Origin: Burkholderiales bacterium
GTDB lineage: Bacteria > Pseudomonadota > Gammaproteobacteria > Burkholderiales > Burkholderiaceae_C
Reading direction: 5' to 3'
DNA length: 32,273 bases
Assembly (NCBI GenBank): GCA_025350145.1
Contig: JANXYH010000098.1
Coordinates: forward strand, 1-32,273
The notes under the pieces were generated by a model. That model did not search any database and had not been told where the DNA came from. It saw only the letters and a list, made by a program, of their open reading frames with translations. The position numbers and the translations under genes were made by a program. Each line of letters starts with the position of its first letter. Within the stretch, counting starts at the first letter, position 1. Positions 1 through 7,236 of the stretch are shown here, piece after piece.

Positions 1-142
1 ACCCCGGCCCTTCGGGTAAGCCCCGAATTCAAACCCACTCGGCGTTGCAATGCTCGATGGGTCCACCAACCCGTCTGCGCTTTGCGCTGGGCTTGAATTC
101 GGGGCTTACGCGGGTGCATGGGATTGCCTCTCAGCCTCTCAG
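1..142 (-). repeat. Copy A of a structured intergenic repeat, cut by the window edge
   Basis: These 142 bases are identical to 20736-20877 except for one base (T at 82, G at 20817). They contain a long inverted repeat: 16-37 pairs with 88-109 over 22 positions with one imperfect pair, enclosing a loop of about 50 nt. The end 109-139 equals the right terminal inverted repeat of the complete copy at 20614-20877. The left half would lie upstream of base 1 and is not visible. The element lies downstream of the solute-binding protein gene, and its last bases supply that gene's TGA stop (139-141). No coding potential is evident. It could be a non-autonomous mobile element, a REP-like element or a transferable 3'-end hairpin. 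Confidence 0.9.
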
Positions 143-1725
143 TGCGAGTGCCTGACCCAGCGCAGCTCCATCTGGTCATTGGGCCATTGCAGCGCCTGCA
201 CCTGCTTGGCCATCGCCCAGTTCAGTTTGCGGCGGTACAGCGGCAGGTAGGCGATGTCGTCGCTGGCCAGGCGCAGGGCCACGCCGACCCGGGCGCGGCG
301 CCGGGTCAGGTCGGGCTCGGTCCGCACCGCGTCGATCAACACATCCAGCGCCGGGTTGTTGTAGCGCCCGGCGTTGAAGCTGCCGCCGCCCTTGGGATCC
401 CAACTGTGCAGCAGGCCGTTGAGCGTAGACCAGGCGTCCACCGCCGGTGTCCAGCCGAATTCGATCAGGCTGGCCTGGGCACCCGAGAGCTTGGGGAAGA
501 ACACATTGGTCGGCGACGAGCGCAGCGTCGCGCGGATCCCGACCTGGGTCAGCATCGCCGTCGCCGCCTGGCAGACCGCCTCACGGTAGGCGACATTGAC
601 GCAGTCCAGCGTCACCCCGAAGCCCTGCGGGTAGCCGGCCTCGGCCAACAAGGCCTTGGCCCGGCCCGGGTCATAGGGGATGCGCTTGTCCAGCTCCGGC
701 AGGTAGCCATCGACCTGCGGCGAGACCATGGAACCGGTCACTGTCGCCTGGCCGCGCAGCACCTTCTGCACGATCAGCTCGACGTTCAGCGCATGGGCCA
801 CGGCCTGGCGAACCCGTTTGTCCTTGAACGGGTTGCGGTCCTTGACATCGCCGTGCAGCAGCTCGTTGCGGGCATGGTCGAAGCTCAGGTACTGGGTGCC
901 GATGTCGGTCATGGACAGCACCGTCAGCCTGGGGTCCTGGCGCAGCCGTTCTACATCTTGGAACGGCGGGTCCATGACCATGTCGACCTCGCCAGAAGCC
1001 AGGGCCGCCAGCCGGGTGGCATCGGACTTGATGCTGATGTAGCTGGCTTGGCCGATGTTGCCGCTGCGCGGGTCCGAGTGGCCCCACCAGGCGTCATGTC
1101 GGGTCAACACGGTGCGCACGTCGGGCTGGTAGCTGTCGAGCTTGAACGGGCCGGTGCCGTTGGCATTGCGCACCGCAAAGGTCTCTTGCTTGCCGTTGTA
1201 GTCCTGCGCCTTTTCGATGCCATGGGCGCGCGCCCAGGCCTGGCTCATGATCGCCACCTGCAGCAGCTTGTCGGGCAGCACCGCGTCGGGCGAGGAGAGT
1301 GCGAAGTCCAGCGTCAGGTCGTCAATCTTTTTCACCGCGCTGATCGCCTGGAGGGTGAACGAGCGCTGCGACGTGGGCCCCTGGGCCCGGGCGATTGAGA
1401 ACACCACATCGTCGGCGCCCAGCGGCGTGCCGTCGTGGAAGACCACACCCGGCCGCAGCTTGAAGCGCCAGAGCTGCGGGTTGAGCATCTGCCAGGACTG
1501 CGCCAGCGCCGGCTCCAGCTTGAACTGGGCATCGCGGTTGACCAGGCTCTCGTAGATCTGGGTGCTGATCCGCGAGTGGTAGAGCAGGGCCAGCGCGTGC
1601 GGGTCCATGGTCTGCGGGTCGAAGGCGCTGGCCACCCGCAGCGCGGCCGTGCCGGCGCTGCTGGGCGCGGCCGACAGCAGCGTCAACGCGGTGAGCAGCC
1701 CCGCCAGCCAGGCGTGCAGCGACAT
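139..1725 (-). CDS. ABC transporter substrate-binding protein, family 5 (peptide/opine type)
   Basis: Predicted periplasmic solute-binding protein of the SBP family 5 (OppA/DppA-like), 528 residues, usual for the family. The first 24 residues form a Sec signal peptide (charged start, Leu/Ala-rich core, small residues before the cut). Family features follow: an N-terminal stretch on a drug- or peptide-like target date ('DPQTMDPHA'), the 'LAQSWQ' segment and the 'FKLRPGVVFHDGTP' motif. The start at 1725 is favoured over upstream in-frame starts because AGGAGG lies 7 nt before it. No permease or ATPase genes adjoin, so it is an orphan binding protein here; upstream is a PEP-CTERM gene behind a terminator. 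Its stop codon lies inside the repeat copy A. Substrate cannot be told: peptides, opines or glutathione are possible. Confidence 0.9.
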   Translation of the reverse strand: MSLHAWLAGLLTALTLLSAAPSSAGTAALRVASAFDPQTMDPHALALLYHSRISTQIYESLVNRDAQFKLEPALAQSWQMLNPQLWRFKLRPGVVFHDGTPLGADDVVFSIARAQGPTSQRSFTLQAISAVKKIDDLTLDFALSSPDAVLPDKLLQVAIMSQAWARAHGIEKAQDYNGKQETFAVRNANGTGPFKLDSYQPDVRTVLTRHDAWWGHSDPRSGNIGQASYISIKSDATRLAALASGEVDMVMDPPFQDVERLRQDPRLTVLSMTDIGTQYLSFDHARNELLHGDVKDRNPFKDKRVRQAVAHALNVELIVQKVLRGQATVTGSMVSPQVDGYLPELDKRIPYDPGRAKALLAEAGYPQGFGVTLDCVNVAYREAVCQAATAMLTQVGIRATLRSSPTNVFFPKLSGAQASLIEFGWTPAVDAWSTLNGLLHSWDPKGGGSFNAGRYNNPALDVLIDAVRTEPDLTRRRARVGVALRLASDDIAYLPLYRRKLNWAMAKQVQALQWPNDQMELRWVRHSH

Positions 1726-1846
1726 CGACAACCTCCTGGGCATAGCCGACTCCGGTCCGTGTGCATTCGCGCAGGCAAGGGCAGACGATAAGTCCTTCGG
1801 ACCAGCGCGGCGACTGGCCAAGGCCTTGGCAACCCCCGCCGCCATG

Positions 1847-1873
1847 AAAAACGCCCCGCAAGCGGGGCGTTTT
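1847..1873 (-). terminator. Rho-independent terminator after the PEP-CTERM gene
   Basis: ACGCCCCGC (1851-1859) pairs with GCGGGGCGT (1862-1870). It is flanked by AAAA on one side and TTT on the other, so it can work in both directions. On the minus strand it lies about 50 nt past the PEP-CTERM stop and separates that gene from the solute-binding protein gene. Confidence 0.8.
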
Positions 1874-1883
1874 GCTGGCTCAG

Positions 1884-1913
1884 ACTCCGGGCGCGGCTGG
1901 CCGCGCCCGGAGT
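1884..1913. other. Perfect 13-bp stem-loop beside the terminator
   Basis: ACTCCGGGCGCGG (1884-1896) pairs perfectly with CCGCGCCCGGAGT (1901-1913) around a 4-nt loop, 6 nt after the PEP-CTERM stop codon. There is no T-run. It probably stabilises the mRNA 3' end or forms the first of two terminator hairpins. Confidence 0.6.
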
Positions 1914-1919
1914 CGGGGA

Positions 1920-2603
1920 TCAGGCCTTCTTGGCGCGGCGAGCGGCGACCAGACCCATCAGGGCCAGGCCGGCCAGGGCGAACGAGCCCGGCTCGGGGGT
2001 GGGCAGGGTGATCTGGTCGAAACGCTGGCGAATGATCGACTCATCGGCCGTGTCGGTGCCGCCGACGACCAGGATGTTCTTCAGCACATCCAGCGAGTAG
2101 GTGTTGACGGTCAGCGCATTGATGTCGTCAAACAGGTGCGAGGGCACCGAGGCGAACATCGAATAGCCCTGGCTGTGGATGGCGTCATGCAGTGTCTCCG
2201 AGGTCTGTGCCTGGCCACCGGCACCGCCGTCATGGCCGGCGATCAACAGGTGGGCGCTGTGGATCAGGAACTTGCTCGGGTCGGTGACGCTGACCGTGAA
2301 GCCCAGCGACAGGTCGGCGCTGTTGCCGGCAGACGCGTTGATTGCTCCGCTGAACTGGATGCCGAAGCCTTGGGCGTTGGCGTTCAGGCCGTGGACGAAA
2401 ACGCCGGCCGGAGCGCAATGGCCGCCAGCGGTGTGCGAGCAGGTCGCCGAGAAGTCGCTGAAGATCTTGTCGCCAACGGTGAAGGTGCCACCGGCCAGCA
2501 GGGTGTCCAGCGTGACATCGGGAGAAATGAAGACGGCGTTTGCGCTGCCGGCCATCAGGCCGCCGACGGCTGCCAGTGCTGCCAGGATCTTGTTGAATTT
2601 CAT
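1920..2603 (-). CDS. PEP-CTERM sorting domain protein
   Basis: 227-residue exported protein. Residues 1-22 are a signal peptide ending in ANA. The body is Gly/Ala/Ser/Thr-rich and of no family I recognise. The C terminus carries the exosortase signal: PEP at about 203-205, a hydrophobic helix (ALAGLALMGLV) and a basic tail (RRAKKA). In the known PEP-CTERM/exosortase system such proteins are exported, cut near the PEP motif and released or attached to extracellular polymer. The start at 2603 fits the signal peptide and has GGAG 6 nt upstream; the longer in-frame extension would run through the promoter. A near-perfect sigma-54 promoter lies upstream. No exosortase gene is in the window. Role in biofilm or floc matrix is inference. 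Confidence 0.9.
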   Translation of the reverse strand: MKFNKILAALAAVGGLMAGSANAVFISPDVTLDTLLAGGTFTVGDKIFSDFSATCSHTAGGHCAPAGVFVHGLNANAQGFGIQFSGAINASAGNSADLSLGFTVSVTDPSKFLIHSAHLLIAGHDGGAGGQAQTSETLHDAIHSQGYSMFASVPSHLFDDINALTVNTYSLDVLKNILVVGGTDTADESIIRQRFDQITLPTPEPGSFALAGLALMGLVAARRAKKA

Positions 2604-2684
2604 GGGTCGCTCCAATGAGAGAGTTGTACGGTCTGAACTTGCGCCCAGAGACTTGCGTGTTGCCGCTGGGGTTGCGTGGATATA

Positions 2685-2700
2685 AGCAATCACTGTGCCA
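2685..2700 (-). promoter_or_regulatory. Sigma-54 (-24/-12) promoter of the PEP-CTERM gene
   Basis: Read on the minus strand the sequence is TGGCACAGTGATTGCT, which matches the RpoN consensus TGGCAC-R-N4-TTGC-W at every defined position. The -24 element is 2695-2700 and the -12 element 2685-2689. Transcription would start near 2674 and give a leader of about 70 nt before the ATG at 2603. Sigma-54 control together with the PrsK/PrsR two-component system is known for PEP-CTERM genes in other betaproteobacteria. Confidence 0.8.
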
Positions 2701-2709
2701 GAAGGAAGA

Positions 2710-2732
2710 AAGTCGTGCAATTTCAACGACTT
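2710..2732. promoter_or_regulatory. Inverted repeat just upstream of the sigma-54 promoter
   Basis: AAGTCGT (2710-2716) and ACGACTT (2726-2732) are perfect arms around a 9-nt centre. The centre begins 10 nt upstream of the -24 element. It is a candidate activator or repressor operator. Enhancer-binding proteins usually bind farther upstream, so the role is open. Confidence 0.4.
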
Positions 2733-2778
2733 GGCTGTGGCCGGCGGCCTGAGCACGGAGCGCCCTGCGATCGGCTGT

Positions 2779-2803
2779 AAAAAATCCCGACAGCGTGATC
2801 GGG
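2779..2803 (-). terminator. Rho-independent terminator of the arginase transcript
   Basis: On the minus strand CCCGA pairs with TCGGG (2799-2803 with 2786-2790) and is followed by A and a run of six T (2779-2784). It lies 26 nt beyond the arginase stop and before the sigma-54 promoter, so it insulates the PEP-CTERM gene. A further inverted repeat, CGTTCGC/GCGAACG (2805-2811, 2822-2828), lies between it and the stop. Confidence 0.65.
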
Positions 2804-2829
2804 CCGTTCGCGACAAAGTTGGCGAACGC

Positions 2830-3744
2830 TCACGCCCGCATCAAGGTGCTTTTGCCGAACAGGCTCTCGACCAGGTCGACCGCCAATTCGGCGGTGCGGT
2901 TGCGGATGTCCAGCGCCGGGTTCAACTCCATCAGGTCCAGCGATGCCAGGCGGCCGGTGTCGGCGACCATCTCCATGCAGAGTTGGGCCTCGCGGTAGCC
3001 CGGGCCGCCGCGCACGGTGGTGGCCACGCCGGGCGCGATCTCGGGGTCGAGAAAGTCGACATCGAAGCTCAGGTGCAGGTGGGTATGCTCGTCCAGCGTG
3101 GCCAGCGCCAGGGCCATCGCATGGCGCATCCCCATCTCGTCGATGAAACGCATGTCGAAGACCTCCAGCCCGATCTGCTGGACCAGCCTTTTTTCACCCG
3201 CGTCGACGCTGCGGATGCCGATCTGGCGCAGCCACTTGGGGTTGATTGCCGGCGCCTGGCCGCTCATGCCGATGAGCGCGGGCGGACCGAGGCCACACAG
3301 GCAGGCCACCGGCATGCCGTGGGTGTTGCCACTGGGCGTCAGCTCACGGGTGTTGAAGTCGGCGTGGGCGTCCAGCCACAGCACACGCAATTTCTTGCCC
3401 TGCGCCCGGCAATGGCGGGCGACCGCACTGACCGAGCCGATTGACAGGCAATGGTCGCCACCGAGCAAGATCGGCAGTTGGCCCGCCTGCAGTTCGCGCA
3501 GCACGGTGTCGTGTACGGCCTGGTTCCAGGCCACGACCTCGGCGAGGTGGCGGTAGCCGCCGTCCGCAGGCAGCCAGGGGTTGGCCGGGCCATGGAGGTT
3601 GCCACAGTCGGTGACGGCCACGCCGTGGCCCTCGAGCGCGGCTTGCAGGCCCGCCACCCGCAGCGCCTCTGGCCCCATCCTTGCGCCTCGGCTGCCGGCG
3701 CCGATGTCGGTGGGCGCGCCGATCAGCGATACGGCGCAACTCAT
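2830..3744 (-). CDS. rocF: Arginase
   Basis: Cytoplasmic binuclear manganese hydrolase that splits L-arginine into ornithine and urea; 304 residues, normal for the family. All metal ligands are present with arginase spacing: H98 in GGDHC, D125/H127/D129 in WLDAHADFN, and D228/D230 in SFDVDFLDP. The N-terminal 'GAPTDIGAGSRGARMGP' segment and the residue order suit arginase (RocF) better than agmatinase or formimidoylglutamase. The ATG overlaps the stop of the LOG-family gene in the 4-nt junction ATGA, so the two are probably translationally coupled. A terminator follows at 2779-2803. No other arginine or urea genes adjoin, so the physiological role (arginine use, polyamine supply) is inferred. 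Confidence 0.93.
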   Translation of the reverse strand: MSCAVSLIGAPTDIGAGSRGARMGPEALRVAGLQAALEGHGVAVTDCGNLHGPANPWLPADGGYRHLAEVVAWNQAVHDTVLRELQAGQLPILLGGDHCLSIGSVSAVARHCRAQGKKLRVLWLDAHADFNTRELTPSGNTHGMPVACLCGLGPPALIGMSGQAPAINPKWLRQIGIRSVDAGEKRLVQQIGLEVFDMRFIDEMGMRHAMALALATLDEHTHLHLSFDVDFLDPEIAPGVATTVRGGPGYREAQLCMEMVADTGRLASLDLMELNPALDIRNRTAELAVDLVESLFGKSTLMRA

Positions 3745-4643
3745 CGGTGCTCTCGTGCATCGCCCGCCCGGGCGGCGTCAAAACCATAGTGGTCGGACAA
3801 CACCTGCCAGGCCTGCTCGGCGGTTTCGACGTAGGTGAACAGGGCCAGGTCGGCCGCGCTGATCATGCCGGTCTCGACCAGCAGGTCGAAGTTCAGCAGT
3901 TTTTGCCAGAAGTCGCGCCCAAACAGCAGGATCGGCCGCTGCCGGCTTTTGCCGGTCTGGATCAGGGTCAGGGTTTCAAACAATTCATCGAGCGTGCCAA
4001 ACCCGCCCGGGAAACACACCAGGGCAATACTGCGCATCAGAAAATGCATTTTGCGCAGCGCAAAGTAGTGGAATTGAAAACACAGCTCGGGGGTGATGTA
4101 GGGGTTGGGCTGCTGCTCGTGCGGCAGCACGATGTTCAGGCCGATGCTCTTGGCGCCGACCTCGAAGGCGCCGCGGTTGCCGGCCTCCATGATGCCGGGG
4201 CCGCCGCCGGTGACGACGTAGATCGGAGCGGTCAGCGCCCGCGAACGCTCGCTGACCAGCCCTGCGAAGCGTCGCGCCTCGTCGTAGTAGGGGCTCATCG
4301 CCAGCAATGACTGGGCGCGGGCGATGGCGGCCGGATCGCCGCCCAGGCGGGCCGCCGCCAGGCCCTGACGGGCATCGTCGGGGGAGGGTATGCGGGCGCT
4401 GCCGAAGATCACGATGGTCGATTCAACGCCCTGCTCGCGCTGGACCAGCTCGGGTTTGAGCAATTCCAATTGCATCCGCACCGGCCGCAATTCATCGCGC
4501 AGCAGAAAGTCGGCGTCGGCAAAGGCCAGCCGGAAACTGCTTTCGGCACCGCGATACCGTGGCGTGGGCTCGGCGTGGAGCAAGTCTTGCTCGGCCGAGC
4601 GAAAGTTGCGCGCCGCCAGGGGCGGTTTTTTCGACCTGTCCAT
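3741..4643 (-). CDS. LOG-family (TIGR00730) nucleotide 5'-monophosphate nucleosidase-like protein
   Basis: 300-residue cytoplasmic Rossmann-fold protein of the LOG/lysine decarboxylase-like family. The two signature loops are intact: GGGPGIMEAGNRGA at 146-159 and PGGFGTLDELFE at 212-223. Family members hydrolyse the N-glycosidic bond of nucleoside monophosphates (cytokinin-nucleotide hydrolases, PpnN-type enzymes). The old 'lysine decarboxylase' name is unsupported. It carries an N-terminal extension of about 75 residues before the core, as in the longer bacterial subgroup. The ATG at 4643 has no clear Shine-Dalgarno sequence. It follows the ThiF-like gene by 37 nt and overlaps arginase by 4 nt, so the three may share a transcript. 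Substrate specificity is not visible. Confidence 0.88.
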   Translation of the reverse strand: MDRSKKPPLAARNFRSAEQDLLHAEPTPRYRGAESSFRLAFADADFLLRDELRPVRMQLELLKPELVQREQGVESTIVIFGSARIPSPDDARQGLAAARLGGDPAAIARAQSLLAMSPYYDEARRFAGLVSERSRALTAPIYVVTGGGPGIMEAGNRGAFEVGAKSIGLNIVLPHEQQPNPYITPELCFQFHYFALRKMHFLMRSIALVCFPGGFGTLDELFETLTLIQTGKSRQRPILLFGRDFWQKLLNFDLLVETGMISAADLALFTYVETAEQAWQVLSDHYGFDAARAGDAREHR

Positions 4644-4680
4644 GAACCGAGCTTAACGCGCGGCCCCGGGGTATCGGGTC

Positions 4681-5484
4681 TCAGCCGGCGCTGCCCGGCC
4701 GGGATCGTGCCAAGGAATTGGGGTTCTGCTGCGGCGGCCGAATGCTGCAAACCGCGCAGCCGGCCTGGCGCGGCAACTTCAGCTCGGTCCAGGCCATCTG
4801 CCGGGCGTCGAGCATTTGCAAGCGACCGGCCAGGGACGAGCCCAGGCCGGCCAGCAGCTTCAAGGCCTCGGCCGCCTGCATCGCGCCGATGATGCCGACC
4901 AGCGGTGCGAACACGCCCATGCTGGCGCAGGCCACGTCCAGGAAGGCCGCGTCGGGCGGGAACAGGCAGGCGTAGCACGGCGCATCGGCCAGGCGGCTGT
5001 CGTAGACCGAGATCTGCGCGTCGAAGCCGATCGCCGCGCCCGAGACCAGCGGCCTGGCGTGGCGCACGCAGGCCGCATTGACGGCGTGACGGGTGGCGAA
5101 GTTGTCGCTGCAGTCAACCACCACGTCGACGCCGGGCACGACCGTGTCCAGCCAGGCGGCGTCGGCACGCAGGCACAGGGCGTTGACGCGCACGTCCGGG
5201 TTGATGGCGGCCACGGCCGCCTGCGCCGACTCCGCCTTGGGCCGGCCGACGCGGGCCAGGTTGTGGGCGATCTGGCGCTGCAGGTTGGTGACATCGACGC
5301 TGTCGGGGTCGGCCACGGTGATCTGGCCGACCCCGGCCGTGCCCAGGTACAACGCCACCGGCGAGCCCAGTCCACCCGCACCAATCACCAGCGCGTGGCT
5401 GGCCAGCAGCCGGTTCTGGCCTTCTATGCCGATGTCGTCGAGCAGGATGTGGCGCGAGTAGCGCAGCAACTGGTCATCGGTCAT
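4681..5484 (-). CDS. HesA/MoeB/ThiF-family E1-like adenylyltransferase
   Basis: 267-residue E1-like enzyme that adenylates the C-terminal glycine of a ubiquitin-fold sulfur carrier (MoaD or ThiS type). The ATP loop GAGGLGSP is at 35-42 and the nucleotide-contacting 'DPDSVDVTNLQRQ' at 59-71. The zinc-binding cysteine pairs are CYAC (170, 173) and CAVC (243, 246). A cysteine at 186 (ACASMG) sits where MoeB and ThiF carry the sulfur-handling Cys. There is no rhodanese domain, so it is the short MoeB/ThiF type; no moa or thi genes adjoin and the pathway cannot be assigned. The start region consists of repeated ATG-containing heptamers (about 5472-5510) and shows no Shine-Dalgarno sequence, so the first codon is somewhat uncertain. 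Confidence 0.88.
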   Translation of the reverse strand: MTDDQLLRYSRHILLDDIGIEGQNRLLASHALVIGAGGLGSPVALYLGTAGVGQITVADPDSVDVTNLQRQIAHNLARVGRPKAESAQAAVAAINPDVRVNALCLRADAAWLDTVVPGVDVVVDCSDNFATRHAVNAACVRHARPLVSGAAIGFDAQISVYDSRLADAPCYACLFPPDAAFLDVACASMGVFAPLVGIIGAMQAAEALKLLAGLGSSLAGRLQMLDARQMAWTELKLPRQAGCAVCSIRPPQQNPNSLARSRPGSAG

Positions 5485-5574
5485 CGGCTATCGGTCATTG
5501 GCCATTGGCCATCGACGCTGGCGGCTGATGTGGATGGCCTCCACGCTCCGGGGGGTCACCGCGCAGCAGGGGGC

Positions 5575-7029
5575 TCACGGCTTGTCTGGCCGGTCGACAT
5601 CGAGCGCGGCCTTGCGCTCGACATGGGTCTTGCTGACCGCCACCGGCTGACCCTTGAGCTGGTTCAGCGCCTGGGCCAGCGGGAAGTCCTCGCCGCTGCC
5701 GAATTCGGGCAGGGGCTTGGGCGGCTCCTTGCTCTTGGCGCTGAGTTCCTCCAACTTGACCCGCGCTTCCTCGCGGGCCTTCTCACGCGCCAGGTCTTTT
5801 TCCTCGGGCGAGGTGGTGTTGCCGAGGTGTTTTTCCAGGTCGGCCTCGCGCATGCGCAGCGCGGCAAAGACGTTGCCCTCGGCAGTTTCGTCAAGCCAGA
5901 CATCGGGGACGATGCCCTTGGCCTGGATCGAGCGCCCGCTGGGGGTGTAGTAGCGCGCCGTGGTGATTTTCAAGGCGGTGTCGCCGGTGAGCTGGCGGAA
6001 GGTCTGGACCGAGCCCTTGCCAAAGGTCTGCGCGCCCATCACGGTTGCACGCTTGTGGTCCTGCAGGGCGCCGGCGACGATCTCGCTGGCCGAGGCCGAG
6101 CCTTCGTTGACGAGCACGATCAGCGGCACCGATTTGAGCGCTGCCGGCAGGGCACGCAGCGGGTCGCCGCTGCCACGGCGGGCGTAGAACTCCGGCGTGG
6201 CCTTGAAGGTGGCCTTGGAATCGGCGATCTGGCCGTTGGTGGATACCACCGTCGCGTCGGCCGGCAAGAACGCCGCCGATACCGCCACCGCAGCGTCGAG
6301 CAGGCCGCCCGGGTCGTTGCGCAGGTCCAGCACCAGGCCCTTGAGCTTGGGTTCGGCCTTGTAGAGATCCTGCAGCTTGCGGGCGAAGTCTTCGACCGTG
6401 CGCTCCTGGAACTGGCTGACGCGGATCCAGCCATACCCCGGCTCGACCACCTTGGCACGGACGCTCTGGACGCGGATTTCCTCGCGCGTGATGGTCACCG
6501 GGAAGCTGCGGTTCTCGTCGCGCCGGACGATTTGCAGCACCACCTTGGTGTTGGGTTCGCCGCGCATGCGCTTGACCGCCTGGTCCATGCCCAAGCCCTT
6601 GACCGCCGTGTCGTCGATCTTCGTGATCAGATCGCCGGACTTGAGCCCCGCGCGAAAGGCCGGTGAGCCCTCAATCGGCGAGACCACTTTGACCAGGCCG
6701 TCTTCCATGCCGATCTCGATGCCGACGCCGACGAATTTGCCGGAGGTGCCCTCGCGGAACTCCTTGAAACCCTTCTTGTCGAGGTAGGCCGAATGCGGAT
6801 CCAGCCCGGCGACCATGCCGCCAATCGCGTCGGCGATCAGCTTCTTCTCGTCGACCACATCGACATAGTCGGTCTTGACCGCGCCAAAGACCACCGCCAG
6901 TTGCTGCAGCTCTTCCAGCGGCAGGGCCGCAAAGCTGTTGCGCGCAAACGCCTGCAACTGCATCGTCGCCAGCGCGCCTGCGACTGCGCCCAAGGCCAGC
7001 AGCCCCGCCACCTTCAATTTGCCGCTCAT
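5575..7029 (-). CDS. S41 family C-terminal processing peptidase (CtpA/Prc-like)
   Basis: 484-residue carboxyl-terminal processing protease. Residues 7-29 form a hydrophobic N-terminal anchor or signal, placing it in the periplasm. A PDZ domain spans about 100-170. The S41 core includes LDLRNDPGG (235-243), the catalytic serine segment SASASE (311-316) and the lysine of TFGKGS (K338), giving the Ser/Lys dyad. The tail from about 390 is charged and Pro/Lys-rich. The start at 7029 has AGGA 7 nt upstream and fits the anchor; the longer in-frame reading (to 7197) lacks these. It lies 90 nt before the ThiF-like gene. The likely role is turnover or maturation of envelope proteins such as peptidoglycan hydrolases, by family analogy. 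Confidence 0.92.
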   Translation of the reverse strand: MSGKLKVAGLLALGAVAGALATMQLQAFARNSFAALPLEELQQLAVVFGAVKTDYVDVVDEKKLIADAIGGMVAGLDPHSAYLDKKGFKEFREGTSGKFVGVGIEIGMEDGLVKVVSPIEGSPAFRAGLKSGDLITKIDDTAVKGLGMDQAVKRMRGEPNTKVVLQIVRRDENRSFPVTITREEIRVQSVRAKVVEPGYGWIRVSQFQERTVEDFARKLQDLYKAEPKLKGLVLDLRNDPGGLLDAAVAVSAAFLPADATVVSTNGQIADSKATFKATPEFYARRGSGDPLRALPAALKSVPLIVLVNEGSASASEIVAGALQDHKRATVMGAQTFGKGSVQTFRQLTGDTALKITTARYYTPSGRSIQAKGIVPDVWLDETAEGNVFAALRMREADLEKHLGNTTSPEEKDLAREKAREEARVKLEELSAKSKEPPKPLPEFGSGEDFPLAQALNQLKGQPVAVSKTHVERKAALDVDRPDKP

Positions 7030-7145
7030 CGTGTCCTGCCTTGGTCGGTAAAGCCGTGTCAAGAAATAGCTGGATCGCTGGGTTTGCCGGCCTGAATTGC
7101 CAGCCTCAAGTGCACTGTCGCCGGCCCCGCACAGCCGTGATTTTG

Positions 7146-7151
7146 AGTATA
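7146..7151 (-). promoter_or_regulatory. Possible -10 element for the protease gene
   Basis: The 207-nt gap between the HlyD stop and the protease start holds one AT-rich island. On the minus strand it reads TTTTATACTCAAAA, and TATACT resembles a -10 box. I see no convincing -35 element at 16-18 nt, so this is tentative. Confidence 0.3.
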
Positions 7152-7236
7152 AAACCGCGCCCCGGCTGGGAGTGGGTGAATTGCCCGAAAGTTGCATTCC
7201 ACAGGCTGCGGGCTGCCAGGCATGGGCGCTGCGCCT

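Noticed and set aside
5472-5515. Repeated heptamer-like ATG-containing sequence around the ThiF-like start.
   Set aside because: The repeats are short and imperfect; they make the start uncertain but do not form a clear regulatory element.
4816-6666. A 616-codon plus-strand frame opposite the ThiF-like and protease genes.
   Set aside because: It crosses two well-supported minus-strand genes and the gap between them; the composition is that of a shadow frame.
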